Source: Cellulomonas sp. 73-92
GTDB taxonomy: Bacteria > Actinomycetota > Actinomycetes > Actinomycetales > Cellulomonadaceae
Assembly (NCBI RefSeq): GCF_001898175.1
Contig: NZ_MKTH01000004.1
Location: 257,534-321,533, forward strand
Direction of reading: 5' to 3'
Length of the DNA: 64,000 nt
A program made the translations under genes and the position numbers. Below, piece by piece: positions 1 to 7,031 of this stretch; the first letter of the stretch is position 1, and each line of letters opens with the position of its first letter. The notes under the pieces are model-generated. The model was not told the origin of the DNA. It saw nothing but the letters and a program-made list of their open reading frames with translations, and did not search any database.

Positions 1-88
1 CGTGCTCGAGACCGGGCGGATCGGACGTCGGAAGGGACGGTCTCGGCGACGAGCTGGGCGCTCGGCGGAGGGGGCCCCCGGACGCAGG

Positions 89-136
89 AGGGCGGCCGGC
101 CCCCGGGGTGGGTAGGACCCGGGGGCCGGCCGCCCT
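89..136. terminator. Strong hairpin downstream of adhE
   Basis: A 19-bp perfect inverted repeat (89-107 with 118-136) with a 10-nt loop lies 20 nt beyond the adhE stop. There is no clear U-tract on the adhE side, so it is either an intrinsic-like terminator of the kind common in high-GC actinobacteria or an RNA-stabilising 3' hairpin. I see no gene in positions 1-88. Confidence 0.75.
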
Positions 137-155
137 GTGACCGTCGGACCGACGG

Positions 156-2954
156 TCAGCTCTCGGTGGTGACCTTGCGGGCGCGGACCTCGTCGATCGA
201 CGTGCCGTAGTAGGCGGCCGTCATGAGGTCCTTCATGTCCTCGATCATCGGCATGCGCGGGTTGGCCGGGGCGCACTGGTCCTCGTAGGCGCCGTAGGCG
301 ACCTCGTCGAGCCGTCCGATGAACTCCTGCTCGTCGACGCCCTGCGCCTGGAACGAGGCGGGGATGCCGACCTTGGCGCGCAGCGCCTCGATCGCCAGCG
401 CGTAGCTCTCGACACCCTCCTCCGGGGTGGCCGCCGGCAGGCCGAGCATCGCGGCGATCTGCTGGAAGCGCTCGGGGGCGACGTAGTGCTCGTACTTCGG
501 CCAGCTCGTCAGCTTGGTCGGCACCTTGCCGTTGTAGCGGATGACGTGGGGGAGCAGCGTGGCGTTGGTCCGGCCGTGCACCAGGTGGTACGTCGAGCCG
601 ATGACGTGCGCCATCGCGTGGACGATGCCGAGGAAGGCGTTGCCGAACGCCATGCCGGCGATCGTCCCGGCGTTGTGCATCTTCTCCCGCGCGTCCCGCG
701 TCGCCGGGTCCGCCGGGTCGCCGTTCACCGACTGGGCGAGGTTGTCGAAGATCAGGCGGATCGCCTGCAGCGCCATGCCGTCGGTGAAGTCGTTGGCGTA
801 GACGGCGACGAACGCCTCGGTGGCGTGCGTCAGGGCGTCGAAGCCGGAGTCCGCCGCCAGCGAGCGCGGCATCTTCGACGTGAGCACCGGGTCGATGATC
901 GCCACGCTCGGCGTCAGCGCGTAGTCGGCCAGCGGGTACTTCTTGCCGGCGTCCGGGTCGCTGATCACGGCGAACGGCGTCACCTCGGCGCCGGTGCCGC
1001 TCGTCGTCGGGATGCAGACGAGCTTGGCCAGGTCACCGAGCACCGGGAACTTGAACGCCCGCTTGCGGACGTCGAAGAACTTCTGCTTGAGGTCGCTGAA
1101 GACGATCTCCGGGTGCTCGTAGAGCAGCCACATCACCTTGGCGGCGTCCATCGGCGAGCCGCCGCCGAGCGCGATGATCGTGTCCGGCTTGAAGTGGCGC
1201 ATCTGAGCGGCGCCCGCCTGCACCGTGCGGACCGAGGGCTCGGGCTCGACCTGGTCGATGATCTGCAGCGCCACGGTGTTGGAGCGGCGGTTGAGGACGT
1301 CGATCACCTTGTCGACGAAGCCCAGCGTGGTCATCGTCGCGTCGGTGACGATCGTCACGCGCTCGATGCCCGCCATGTCCGCGAGGTAGCGGATTGCGTT
1401 CGGCTCGAAGTACGTCTTGGCCGGGACCTTGAACCACTGCAAGTTGTTGTTCCTCCGGCCGACGCGCTTGACGTTGACGAGGTTGACCGCCGAGACGTTG
1501 TTGGAGACCGAGTTGTGGCCGTAGGAGCCGCAGCCCAGCGTCAGCGAGGGGATGAAGGCGTTGTAGATGTCGCCGATGCCGCCGAGCGAGCTCGGGGCGT
1601 TGGCGATGATCCGGACGGCCTTGACCCGCTTGCCGAACTCGACCGTCAGCGCGTCGTCCTGCGTGTGGATGGCGGCGGAGTGGCCCAGGCCGTCGAACTC
1701 GACCATCTGCTCGGCGAGCGCGATGCCGTGCTCGGTGCTCGTCGCGCGCAGCACCGCGAGGACCGGGCAGAGCTTCTCGCGGGTGAGCGGCTCGTGCGGG
1801 CCGACGCCGGAGACCTCGGCCAGGATGATCGACGTGTCCGCAGGGACGGTGAAGCCGGCCTGCTCGGCGATCCACACCGGGGACTTGCCGACGACGGTCG
1901 GGTTGAGCTTGGCGCCCGCGCAGTTCTCGCCGGCCTCGACGCCGAAGATGAACTTCTCGAGGAGGACCTTCTCGGCGGGCGTGGTGCGGTAGGCGTGCAG
2001 GTGGGCGAACTCCGCCATGGCGGCGTCGTAGATCTCGTCGTCCAGGATGACGGCCTGCTCCGACGCGCAGATCACGCCGTTGTCGAAGGCCTTGGACAGC
2101 ACGACGTCGTTGATGGCGCGCTGCAGCTTGGCCGTCTTCTCGACGTAGGCGGGCACGTTGCCGGCGCCGACGCCGAGGGCCGGCTTGCCGCACGAGTAGG
2201 CGGCCTTGACCATGGCGTTCCCGCCGGTGGCGAGGATGGTGGCAACGCCGGGGTGGTTCATGAGCGCGTTGGTGGCGGCCAGCGACGGCACCTCGACCCA
2301 CTGGATGCAGTGCTCCGGGGCGCCCGCGGCGACGGCGGCGTCGCGGACGACCCGCGCGGCCTCGGCCGACGACCTCTGCGCGTTCGGGTGGAACGCGAAG
2401 ATGATCGGGTTGCGCGTCTTGAGCGCGATGAGCGACTTGAAGATCGCGGTCGACGTCGGGTTCGTCACGGGCGTGATGCCGGCGATGACGCCGACCGGCT
2501 CGGCGATCTCGGTGATGCCGTTGAGCTCGTCCACGTGGATGACGCCGACCGTCTTGAGGTTGGCCATCGAGTTGGTCACGTGCTCGCACGCGAAGATGTT
2601 CTTGACCGCCTTGTCCTCGAAGACGCCGCGGCCGGTCTCGTCGACGGCCAGGCGGGCGAGGTGCCCGTGCTTGTCGAGCGCGGCGACCGCGCCCTTCTTC
2701 ACCAGGCGGTCGACGTCCTGCTGGGTGAACGTCGCGTACTCGGCCAGGGCCTTGGTGGCGTTGGCGACGAGCTCGTCGACCATCGCCGCGACGGTGGCCT
2801 CCTCGAGGGCGGCGGCGGCCGCCTTCTCGGCGGCGGTGACCTCGGCCGAGACCTCGGCGCTCGGCTCGGTGGCCGGTGTCGCGGCGGCGGGCGCCGCGGC
2901 CTTCGTCGTGCGCGCCGCAGCGCGGCTGGTGCTGCTCGATGCGGTGATGGTCAC
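156..2954 (-). CDS. adhE: Bifunctional acetaldehyde-CoA/alcohol dehydrogenase AdhE
   Basis: This 932-residue protein reduces acetyl-CoA to acetaldehyde and then to ethanol, regenerating NAD+ in fermentation. The N-terminal half is a CoA-acylating aldehyde dehydrogenase with the catalytic cysteine in GVICASEQ. The C-terminal half is an iron-dependent alcohol dehydrogenase, shown by GGGSPMDAAK, TTSGTGAEVTPF and the metal-binding histidines in HAMAHVIGSTYHLVHG. An Ala-rich extension of about 60 residues precedes the catalytic part and is longer than in E. coli AdhE. The start is a GTG at 2954 with AGGGAGA just upstream. It is a single-gene transcript ending in a strong hairpin at 89-136. A Rex-like palindrome about 75 nt upstream suggests control by the NADH/NAD+ ratio, as is known for adhE in other Gram-positives; here that is inference. 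Confidence 0.96.
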   Translation of the reverse strand: MTITASSSTSRAAARTTKAAAPAAATPATEPSAEVSAEVTAAEKAAAAALEEATVAAMVDELVANATKALAEYATFTQQDVDRLVKKGAVAALDKHGHLARLAVDETGRGVFEDKAVKNIFACEHVTNSMANLKTVGVIHVDELNGITEIAEPVGVIAGITPVTNPTSTAIFKSLIALKTRNPIIFAFHPNAQRSSAEAARVVRDAAVAAGAPEHCIQWVEVPSLAATNALMNHPGVATILATGGNAMVKAAYSCGKPALGVGAGNVPAYVEKTAKLQRAINDVVLSKAFDNGVICASEQAVILDDEIYDAAMAEFAHLHAYRTTPAEKVLLEKFIFGVEAGENCAGAKLNPTVVGKSPVWIAEQAGFTVPADTSIILAEVSGVGPHEPLTREKLCPVLAVLRATSTEHGIALAEQMVEFDGLGHSAAIHTQDDALTVEFGKRVKAVRIIANAPSSLGGIGDIYNAFIPSLTLGCGSYGHNSVSNNVSAVNLVNVKRVGRRNNNLQWFKVPAKTYFEPNAIRYLADMAGIERVTIVTDATMTTLGFVDKVIDVLNRRSNTVALQIIDQVEPEPSVRTVQAGAAQMRHFKPDTIIALGGGSPMDAAKVMWLLYEHPEIVFSDLKQKFFDVRKRAFKFPVLGDLAKLVCIPTTSGTGAEVTPFAVISDPDAGKKYPLADYALTPSVAIIDPVLTSKMPRSLAADSGFDALTHATEAFVAVYANDFTDGMALQAIRLIFDNLAQSVNGDPADPATRDAREKMHNAGTIAGMAFGNAFLGIVHAMAHVIGSTYHLVHGRTNATLLPHVIRYNGKVPTKLTSWPKYEHYVAPERFQQIAAMLGLPAATPEEGVESYALAIEALRAKVGIPASFQAQGVDEQEFIGRLDEVAYGAYEDQCAPANPRMPMIEDMKDLMTAAYYGTSIDEVRARKVTTES

Positions 2955-3024
2955 CGTGTCTCCCTGATGGCTCGGGGTGCCGACCTGCGACGTTGAAGAC
3001 CAGCGGTGCGATGTCCACGAGACT

Positions 3025-3042
3025 ATGTGAAGAATCGCACAA
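3025..3042. promoter_or_regulatory. Candidate Rex operator between adhE and the HAD gene
   Basis: The 18-mer ATGTGAAGAATCGCACAA is close to the Rex consensus TTGTGAA-N4-TTCACAA, with mismatches at the outer left base and at two inner bases of the right arm. It lies 71-88 nt upstream of the adhE start. It also fits a CRP/FNR-like TGTGA-N6-TCACA site with one mismatch. Rex is preferred because adhE is a classical Rex target, but binding is unproven. Confidence 0.5.
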
Positions 3043-3097
3043 GGCCCTGGGCAGTTCGTCCCATCATTTGCCGCGACCTCGCGCGGGGCGCGGGCCG

Positions 3098-3103
3098 TAG
3101 CCT
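3098..3103 (+). promoter_or_regulatory. -10 hexamer TAGCCT giving a leaderless mRNA
   Basis: TAGCCT matches the actinobacterial TANNNT -10 pattern and lies 6 nt before the GTG at 3110. Transcription would therefore start at or within a base of the start codon. No Shine-Dalgarno sequence is visible, which supports a leaderless message. Confidence 0.5.
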
Positions 3104-3109
3104 GCGGGG

Positions 3110-3754
3110 GTGGCGCACCTCGTCTGGGACTGGAACGGCACCCTGCTCGACGACACCGCGCTCGTCGTCGCGGCGACCAACGCGACGCTGGCCGGCCTGG
3201 GTGCTCCCGCCGTCTCGGTCGACGACCACCGCCGGGGCTTCTTCCGCCCCGTGGCCGACTACTACGCGGTGCTCCTCGGGCACCCGGTGCCGCCCGAGGA
3301 CTTCGCGCTGCTCGACGAGACGTTCCACGTCGTGTACCGGGAGGGGCTCGACGGCGCCGGCCTGGCCCCGGACGCCCTCGCGGCGATCGCGGCGTGGCGC
3401 GGCACGCAGTCGCTGCTGTCGATGTTCTTCCACGACGACCTCGTCGCGCTCGTGCGACGGCACGGGCTGGAACCGCTGCTGGACCGCGTCGACGGGCTGC
3501 GCGCGCACGTCGACGGCGGGTCGAAAGCGCCGCACCTCGCGGCGCACCTGGCCGCGCTGCACGTCGATCCGGCCGATGCGGTGCTCATCGCCGACACGGT
3601 CGACGACGCCGATGCCGCCCGCGCCCTCGGCGCGCGGATCGTGCTCTACACGGGCGGTGTCACGGACGAGGACCGGCTCCGGGCGACGGGCGCGCCGCTG
3701 GCAGGCTCGCTGCTGGAGGCGGTGGCGGTCGCGGCGTCGTTGCGCGCCGCGTAG
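3110..3754 (+). CDS. HAD-family phosphatase (phosphoglycolate phosphatase-like)
   Basis: This 214-residue soluble protein is of the haloacid dehalogenase superfamily. Motif I is VWDWNGTLLDD with the nucleophile and acid/base Asp pair near residues 5-7. A conserved Lys follows at SKAPHL, and motif IV is IADTVDDADAA. The helical cap between motifs I and II and the size fit the Gph/PGPase-like subgroup. The substrate cannot be read from the sequence; a small sugar phosphate or 2-phosphoglycolate is plausible. The gene diverges from adhE and is probably translated from a leaderless mRNA starting at the GTG. It is followed by a hairpin separating it from the convergent HAD-IIB gene. Confidence 0.85.
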   Translation: MAHLVWDWNGTLLDDTALVVAATNATLAGLGAPAVSVDDHRRGFFRPVADYYAVLLGHPVPPEDFALLDETFHVVYREGLDGAGLAPDALAAIAAWRGTQSLLSMFFHDDLVALVRRHGLEPLLDRVDGLRAHVDGGSKAPHLAAHLAALHVDPADAVLIADTVDDADAARALGARIVLYTGGVTDEDRLRATGAPLAGSLLEAVAVAASLRAA

Positions 3755-3808
3755 GCCGGACCCGCTCCGCCCGGTCGTCGTGCGCCTCACGCCCCCCCGG
3801 GACGCCGC

Positions 3809-3853
3809 TTTCCTGAGCTTTCGGTCGCGGTTCACGACGCGAAGCTCAGGAAA
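3809..3853. terminator. Bidirectional terminator between convergent HAD genes
   Basis: A 12-bp perfect inverted repeat (TTTCCTGAGCTT at 3809-3820 and its complement at 3842-3853) lies between two convergent genes. The A/T ends of the arms would give short U-runs in either direction. Confidence 0.6.
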
Positions 3854-3901
3854 ATGACGAATGGGGTGGGAGGGGGCGGCTCCGGCGACAGGCTCGAGGG
3901 G

Positions 3902-4660
3902 TCAGGACGCCGGGAAGGCTTCCGGGACCGTCGCCCTGACCTTGGCCGGGGTGTCCTCCCAGCCGGTCACCGCGACGCACGGGACGCCCGTGGCGATCAC
4001 CGGGTAGTCGTTGCCGCCCTCGTCGAGCCGGTCCCCGAAGAAGACTGCCTGCTCGGGGTCGAGCGCGAGGCGGTCGAGCAGCTTGCGCACGCCGTAGGCC
4101 TTGTCGATGCCGGCGCGCGTGATGTCGACCGACGTGGAGCCACCGGAGCGCACCTCGAGGTTCGGCAGCCGCTCGGCCGCGTAGGCGCGCAGCTTCTCCT
4201 TCTTCGACCCGTCGGGGTCCCAGGCCTTCTTGGCGTCGACCGGCGCCTGCTGGCCGAGCGCGGAGAACGTCACCTGCGAGCCGCGGAGCTCGATGCGGTC
4301 GCCCCAGGTCTCCGGCTCCCACAGGCCGAGGGCGCGGGCGCCCTCCTCGAGGACCGCGGCGGCGTGCGCCTGCTCCTCGTCGGTCAGCGGCTCGTTGTAG
4401 ACCTCGACCCAGCCGCGCTCGCCGTGGACCAGGTAGCGCGTGCCGCAGGTCGGCAGCACGTGGACGCGCCCCAGCGCCCTCTCGTCGTCGAAGGAGGACA
4501 GCAGCTGCGTGTCGAACTGCTCGAAGCGCCCGCCGGAGATCACCGCGACGTCGGCGACGGACGTCAGCGAGACGAGGAGGTCGACGATCGTCCGGTCCAC
4601 CTTGCTCTTGGACGGGGCCAGGGTGTCGTCGAGGTCGAAGATCGCGAGCGCGTAGGTCAC
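3902..4660 (-). CDS. HAD-IIB hydrolase resembling eukaryotic-type phosphomannomutase
   Basis: This 252-residue protein has motif I AIFDLDDTLAPSKSK, motif II VISGGRF and the C-terminal metal motif FFGDRLDEGGNDYPV. The last motif, and the DITRAGIDKAYGVRKLL stretch before it, recall the PMM1/PMM2 branch of HAD-IIB. A phosphohexose mutase or phosphatase role is therefore possible, but the specific reaction is unknown. The GTG at 4660 is chosen as start because motif I begins five codons later, as in relatives. An upstream in-frame extension to 4732 is Gly/Ala/Pro-rich and unlikely to be translated. The gene is divergent from murT. Confidence 0.8.
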   Translation of the reverse strand: MTYALAIFDLDDTLAPSKSKVDRTIVDLLVSLTSVADVAVISGGRFEQFDTQLLSSFDDERALGRVHVLPTCGTRYLVHGERGWVEVYNEPLTDEEQAHAAAVLEEGARALGLWEPETWGDRIELRGSQVTFSALGQQAPVDAKKAWDPDGSKKEKLRAYAAERLPNLEVRSGGSTSVDITRAGIDKAYGVRKLLDRLALDPEQAVFFGDRLDEGGNDYPVIATGVPCVAVTGWEDTPAKVRATVPEAFPAS

Positions 4661-4736
4661 GAGGATCCATTGTGGCGGACCGGCGGAGGTGCCCGGCGCG
4701 GCCCTGGCGCCGCGGCCCGTCCCGCTGCTCACCGCC

Positions 4737-4742
4737 TAGTGT
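4737..4742 (+). promoter_or_regulatory. -10 hexamer TAGTGT for murT-gatD (leaderless)
   Basis: TAGTGT fits TANNNT and sits 7 nt before the GTG at 4750. This places the transcription start on the start codon. It favours 4750 over an upstream in-frame start at 4672. Confidence 0.5.
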
Positions 4743-4749
4743 GGGCGGG

Positions 4750-6123
4750 GTGACGTCCCCCGGAGTGATCTCGCGGCCGAACGAGGCGCCCGCCGGGTCG
4801 TCGGCGGCGGCCACCCCGCGCCGCGCGCGCAGGGACGCCCTGCTGGGGACCTGGCTCGGCAAGGCCGTCCGGCTGGCCACGGCCTGGCGCCGCGGCGGCG
4901 GCCACGCGCTCCCGGGCCTCGTCGTCGAGCGGCTGGTCCCGGGCTACCTGGCGGCGCTCATCGGCCAGCTGCCGGAGGGCGTCGCGGTCGTCACGGGCAC
5001 CAACGGCAAGACGACGACGACGAAGATGGTCGTGGAGCTGCTGGAGGCCACGGGCCGCACGGTGGTGACCAACCCGACGGGCAGCAACCTGACCAGGGGC
5101 ATCGTCTCCAGCCTCGTGCGGCAGGCGGACTGGCGCGGCAGGCTGCCCGGCGACGTCGCCGTGTTCGAGGTCGACGAGGCGTACGCCAGCCGGTTCGTGC
5201 GCGTGGTGCGGCCGCAGTGGGTCCTGGCCCTCAACGTCAGCCGCGACCAGCTCGACCGGTTCGGCGAGGTCGACACCGTCGCCCGGCTGGTGGGCGACGC
5301 GATGCGCGCGGCGACGGCGGGTGTCGTCACGAACGCCGACGACCCCCGGCTGCTCGCCCTGGCCAAGGACGTGGCGCGGGCGGGGACGCCGGTCCACTAC
5401 TTCGGCGTCGCCCCCGAGCTGGCGCCCCTCTTCCCGCGCGACGACGAGCTGGTGCAGGTGGGCGTCGCCCCCGTGGCCGCGCCGCCGCGGGACGTCAGCC
5501 CGTCGGTCGAGCTGGCTGAGATCGGCGACCAGGAGGGCACCTACCGGGTGGGCGGCGAGACGTACCGCACGCGGCTGCGGCTCAGCGGCCGGCACAACCT
5601 GCAGAACGCGGCCGCCGCGCTCGCGCTGGTGCGCCGGCTCGCGCCGTCGGCGGGCGACGCCGCGCTCGTCGAGGGGCTCGGCCGCATCGAGCCGGCCTTC
5701 GGCCGTGGCCAGAGCTTCGTCCTCGCCGACGGCAGCGAGCTGCGGCTGGTGCTCGTCAAGAACCCCGCCGGCTTCCGCCAGGGGCTGGCCTCGTACGTGG
5801 GCGACGAGCCCGCGATCATGATCGCCATCAACGACGCCGTCCCCGACGGGCGCGACGTGTCCTGGCTGTGGGACGTCGACGTCTCGGCGCTGGACGGCCG
5901 GACCATCGACCTGACGAGCGGCACCCGCGGTGCCGACATGGCCTTGCGGCTGGGCTACTCCGACGTCACGGTGCGCTCGGTCGAGCCCGACCTGGACCGG
6001 GCGCTGCGACGGCTCGCGGAGATCCCCGGGCGCAAGCTGGTGCTGGCCAACTACACGGCGATGCTCCACCTGCACGCCGCGCTGCGGCCGTACGCGGCCG
6101 CGCCGACGAAGGAGCCGGCATGA
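4750..6123 (+). CDS. murT: Lipid II isoglutaminyl synthase, MurT subunit
   Basis: This 457-residue Mur-ligase-like ATPase activates the alpha-carboxylate of D-Glu in lipid II. GatD then supplies ammonia to give D-isoglutamine in peptidoglycan, on the cytoplasmic side of the membrane. Visible features are the ATP-binding loop VTGTNGKTTTTK, the Mur central-domain LNVSRDQLDRFGE, and a C-terminal DUF1727-type domain with NDAVPDGRDVSWLWDVD. In S. aureus MurT a four-cysteine zinc ribbon is inserted in the central domain. This protein contains no cysteine at all and the ribbon region is replaced by a short Pro/Val-rich stretch. The stop overlaps the gatD start (ATGA), so the two subunits are probably translationally coupled. 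Confidence 0.93.
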   Translation: MTSPGVISRPNEAPAGSSAAATPRRARRDALLGTWLGKAVRLATAWRRGGGHALPGLVVERLVPGYLAALIGQLPEGVAVVTGTNGKTTTTKMVVELLEATGRTVVTNPTGSNLTRGIVSSLVRQADWRGRLPGDVAVFEVDEAYASRFVRVVRPQWVLALNVSRDQLDRFGEVDTVARLVGDAMRAATAGVVTNADDPRLLALAKDVARAGTPVHYFGVAPELAPLFPRDDELVQVGVAPVAAPPRDVSPSVELAEIGDQEGTYRVGGETYRTRLRLSGRHNLQNAAAALALVRRLAPSAGDAALVEGLGRIEPAFGRGQSFVLADGSELRLVLVKNPAGFRQGLASYVGDEPAIMIAINDAVPDGRDVSWLWDVDVSALDGRTIDLTSGTRGADMALRLGYSDVTVRSVEPDLDRALRRLAEIPGRKLVLANYTAMLHLHAALRPYAAAPTKEPA

Positions 6124-6845
6124 GGCCGCTGCACATCCTCCAGCTCTACCTCGAGGAGATGAACACGTACGGCGACCAGGGCAACCTCCTGGTGCTGTCG
6201 GTCCGCGCCCGCCGGCACGGCCTGGTGCCGGTGGTGCACCACCACGGCCCGGGCGGCGAGCTGCCCGACGAGGTCGACGTGGTGCTGGGCGGCGGCGGCC
6301 CGGACGCGGCTCAGGTGGAGGTGCAGCGCGACATCGTGCGCATCGGCGACCGGCTGCGCGCGCTCGTGGACGCCGGGGTGCCCATGCTCGCCGTCTGCGG
6401 CACGTACCAGATGTTCGGCAACGGCTACCGCACCGGCGCCGGGGTCGAGGTCGACGGCATCGGCATCTTCGACGCCGACACCGCGGCACCGGCCCACGGG
6501 GAGCGGCTCATCGGCAACGTCGCGGTCGAGACGACGTTCGCCGGCACCGTGTACGGGTTCGAGAACCACAGCGGTCGCACGGTGCTGGGTGCCGGGCAGG
6601 AGCCGTTCGGCGTCGTCGTGCGCGGCAAGGGCAACAACGGCCGCGACGGCCTGGAGGGTGCGCGCACGCGCAACGCGTTCGGCACCTACCTGCACGGGCC
6701 GGTGCTGCCGACGAACCCGGCGTTCGCCGACCACCTGCTCGCCCTCGCGCTGGCCCGCACGGGCGAGACCCTGGCAGCCGGCGACGTCGACGACGCGCTG
6801 GCCGACGAGGTGCGCCGCGGGGCGGCGCGGCGGGTGCGCCGCTGA
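6120..6845 (+). CDS. gatD: Lipid II isoglutaminyl synthase, glutaminase subunit GatD
   Basis: This 241-residue class I glutamine amidotransferase of the CobB/CobQ-like type hydrolyses glutamine and passes ammonia to MurT. The nucleophile is Cys93 in LAVCGTYQMFG, and the catalytic His is His192 in GTYLHGPVLP. The N-terminal LEEMNTYGDQGN motif is typical of the family. Its ATG overlaps the murT stop by 4 nt. No other gene follows in the operon. Confidence 0.95.
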   Translation: MRPLHILQLYLEEMNTYGDQGNLLVLSVRARRHGLVPVVHHHGPGGELPDEVDVVLGGGGPDAAQVEVQRDIVRIGDRLRALVDAGVPMLAVCGTYQMFGNGYRTGAGVEVDGIGIFDADTAAPAHGERLIGNVAVETTFAGTVYGFENHSGRTVLGAGQEPFGVVVRGKGNNGRDGLEGARTRNAFGTYLHGPVLPTNPAFADHLLALALARTGETLAAGDVDDALADEVRRGAARRVRR

Positions 6846-7031
6846 CGGAAGGCGGGCCGGCCGGGCGGGCCTTTCGCCCGTACCACCGTGGACCGGGTGA
6901 AACTGGACATCACGGGCCGCGTTTCCTGGCCCTCCTGTCACCGTCGGTGTTAGGTGTCCCTGCCGCTACTTCGGGCACGTCGGCCCTGGTCAACGCCATG
7001 GGCGCGTGCGGACGTTCAGGAGAGACTCACC

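Noticed and set aside
486-2996. 836-codon plus-strand frame opposite adhE
   Set aside because: It has low-complexity Arg/Asp/Val/Gly composition and no motif, and lies entirely antisense to adhE.
4672-4749. Earlier in-frame start for murT
   Set aside because: The extra 26 residues are Arg/Pro/Cys-rich and overlap the likely promoter. The TAGTGT hexamer 7 nt before GTG 4750 supports the later start.
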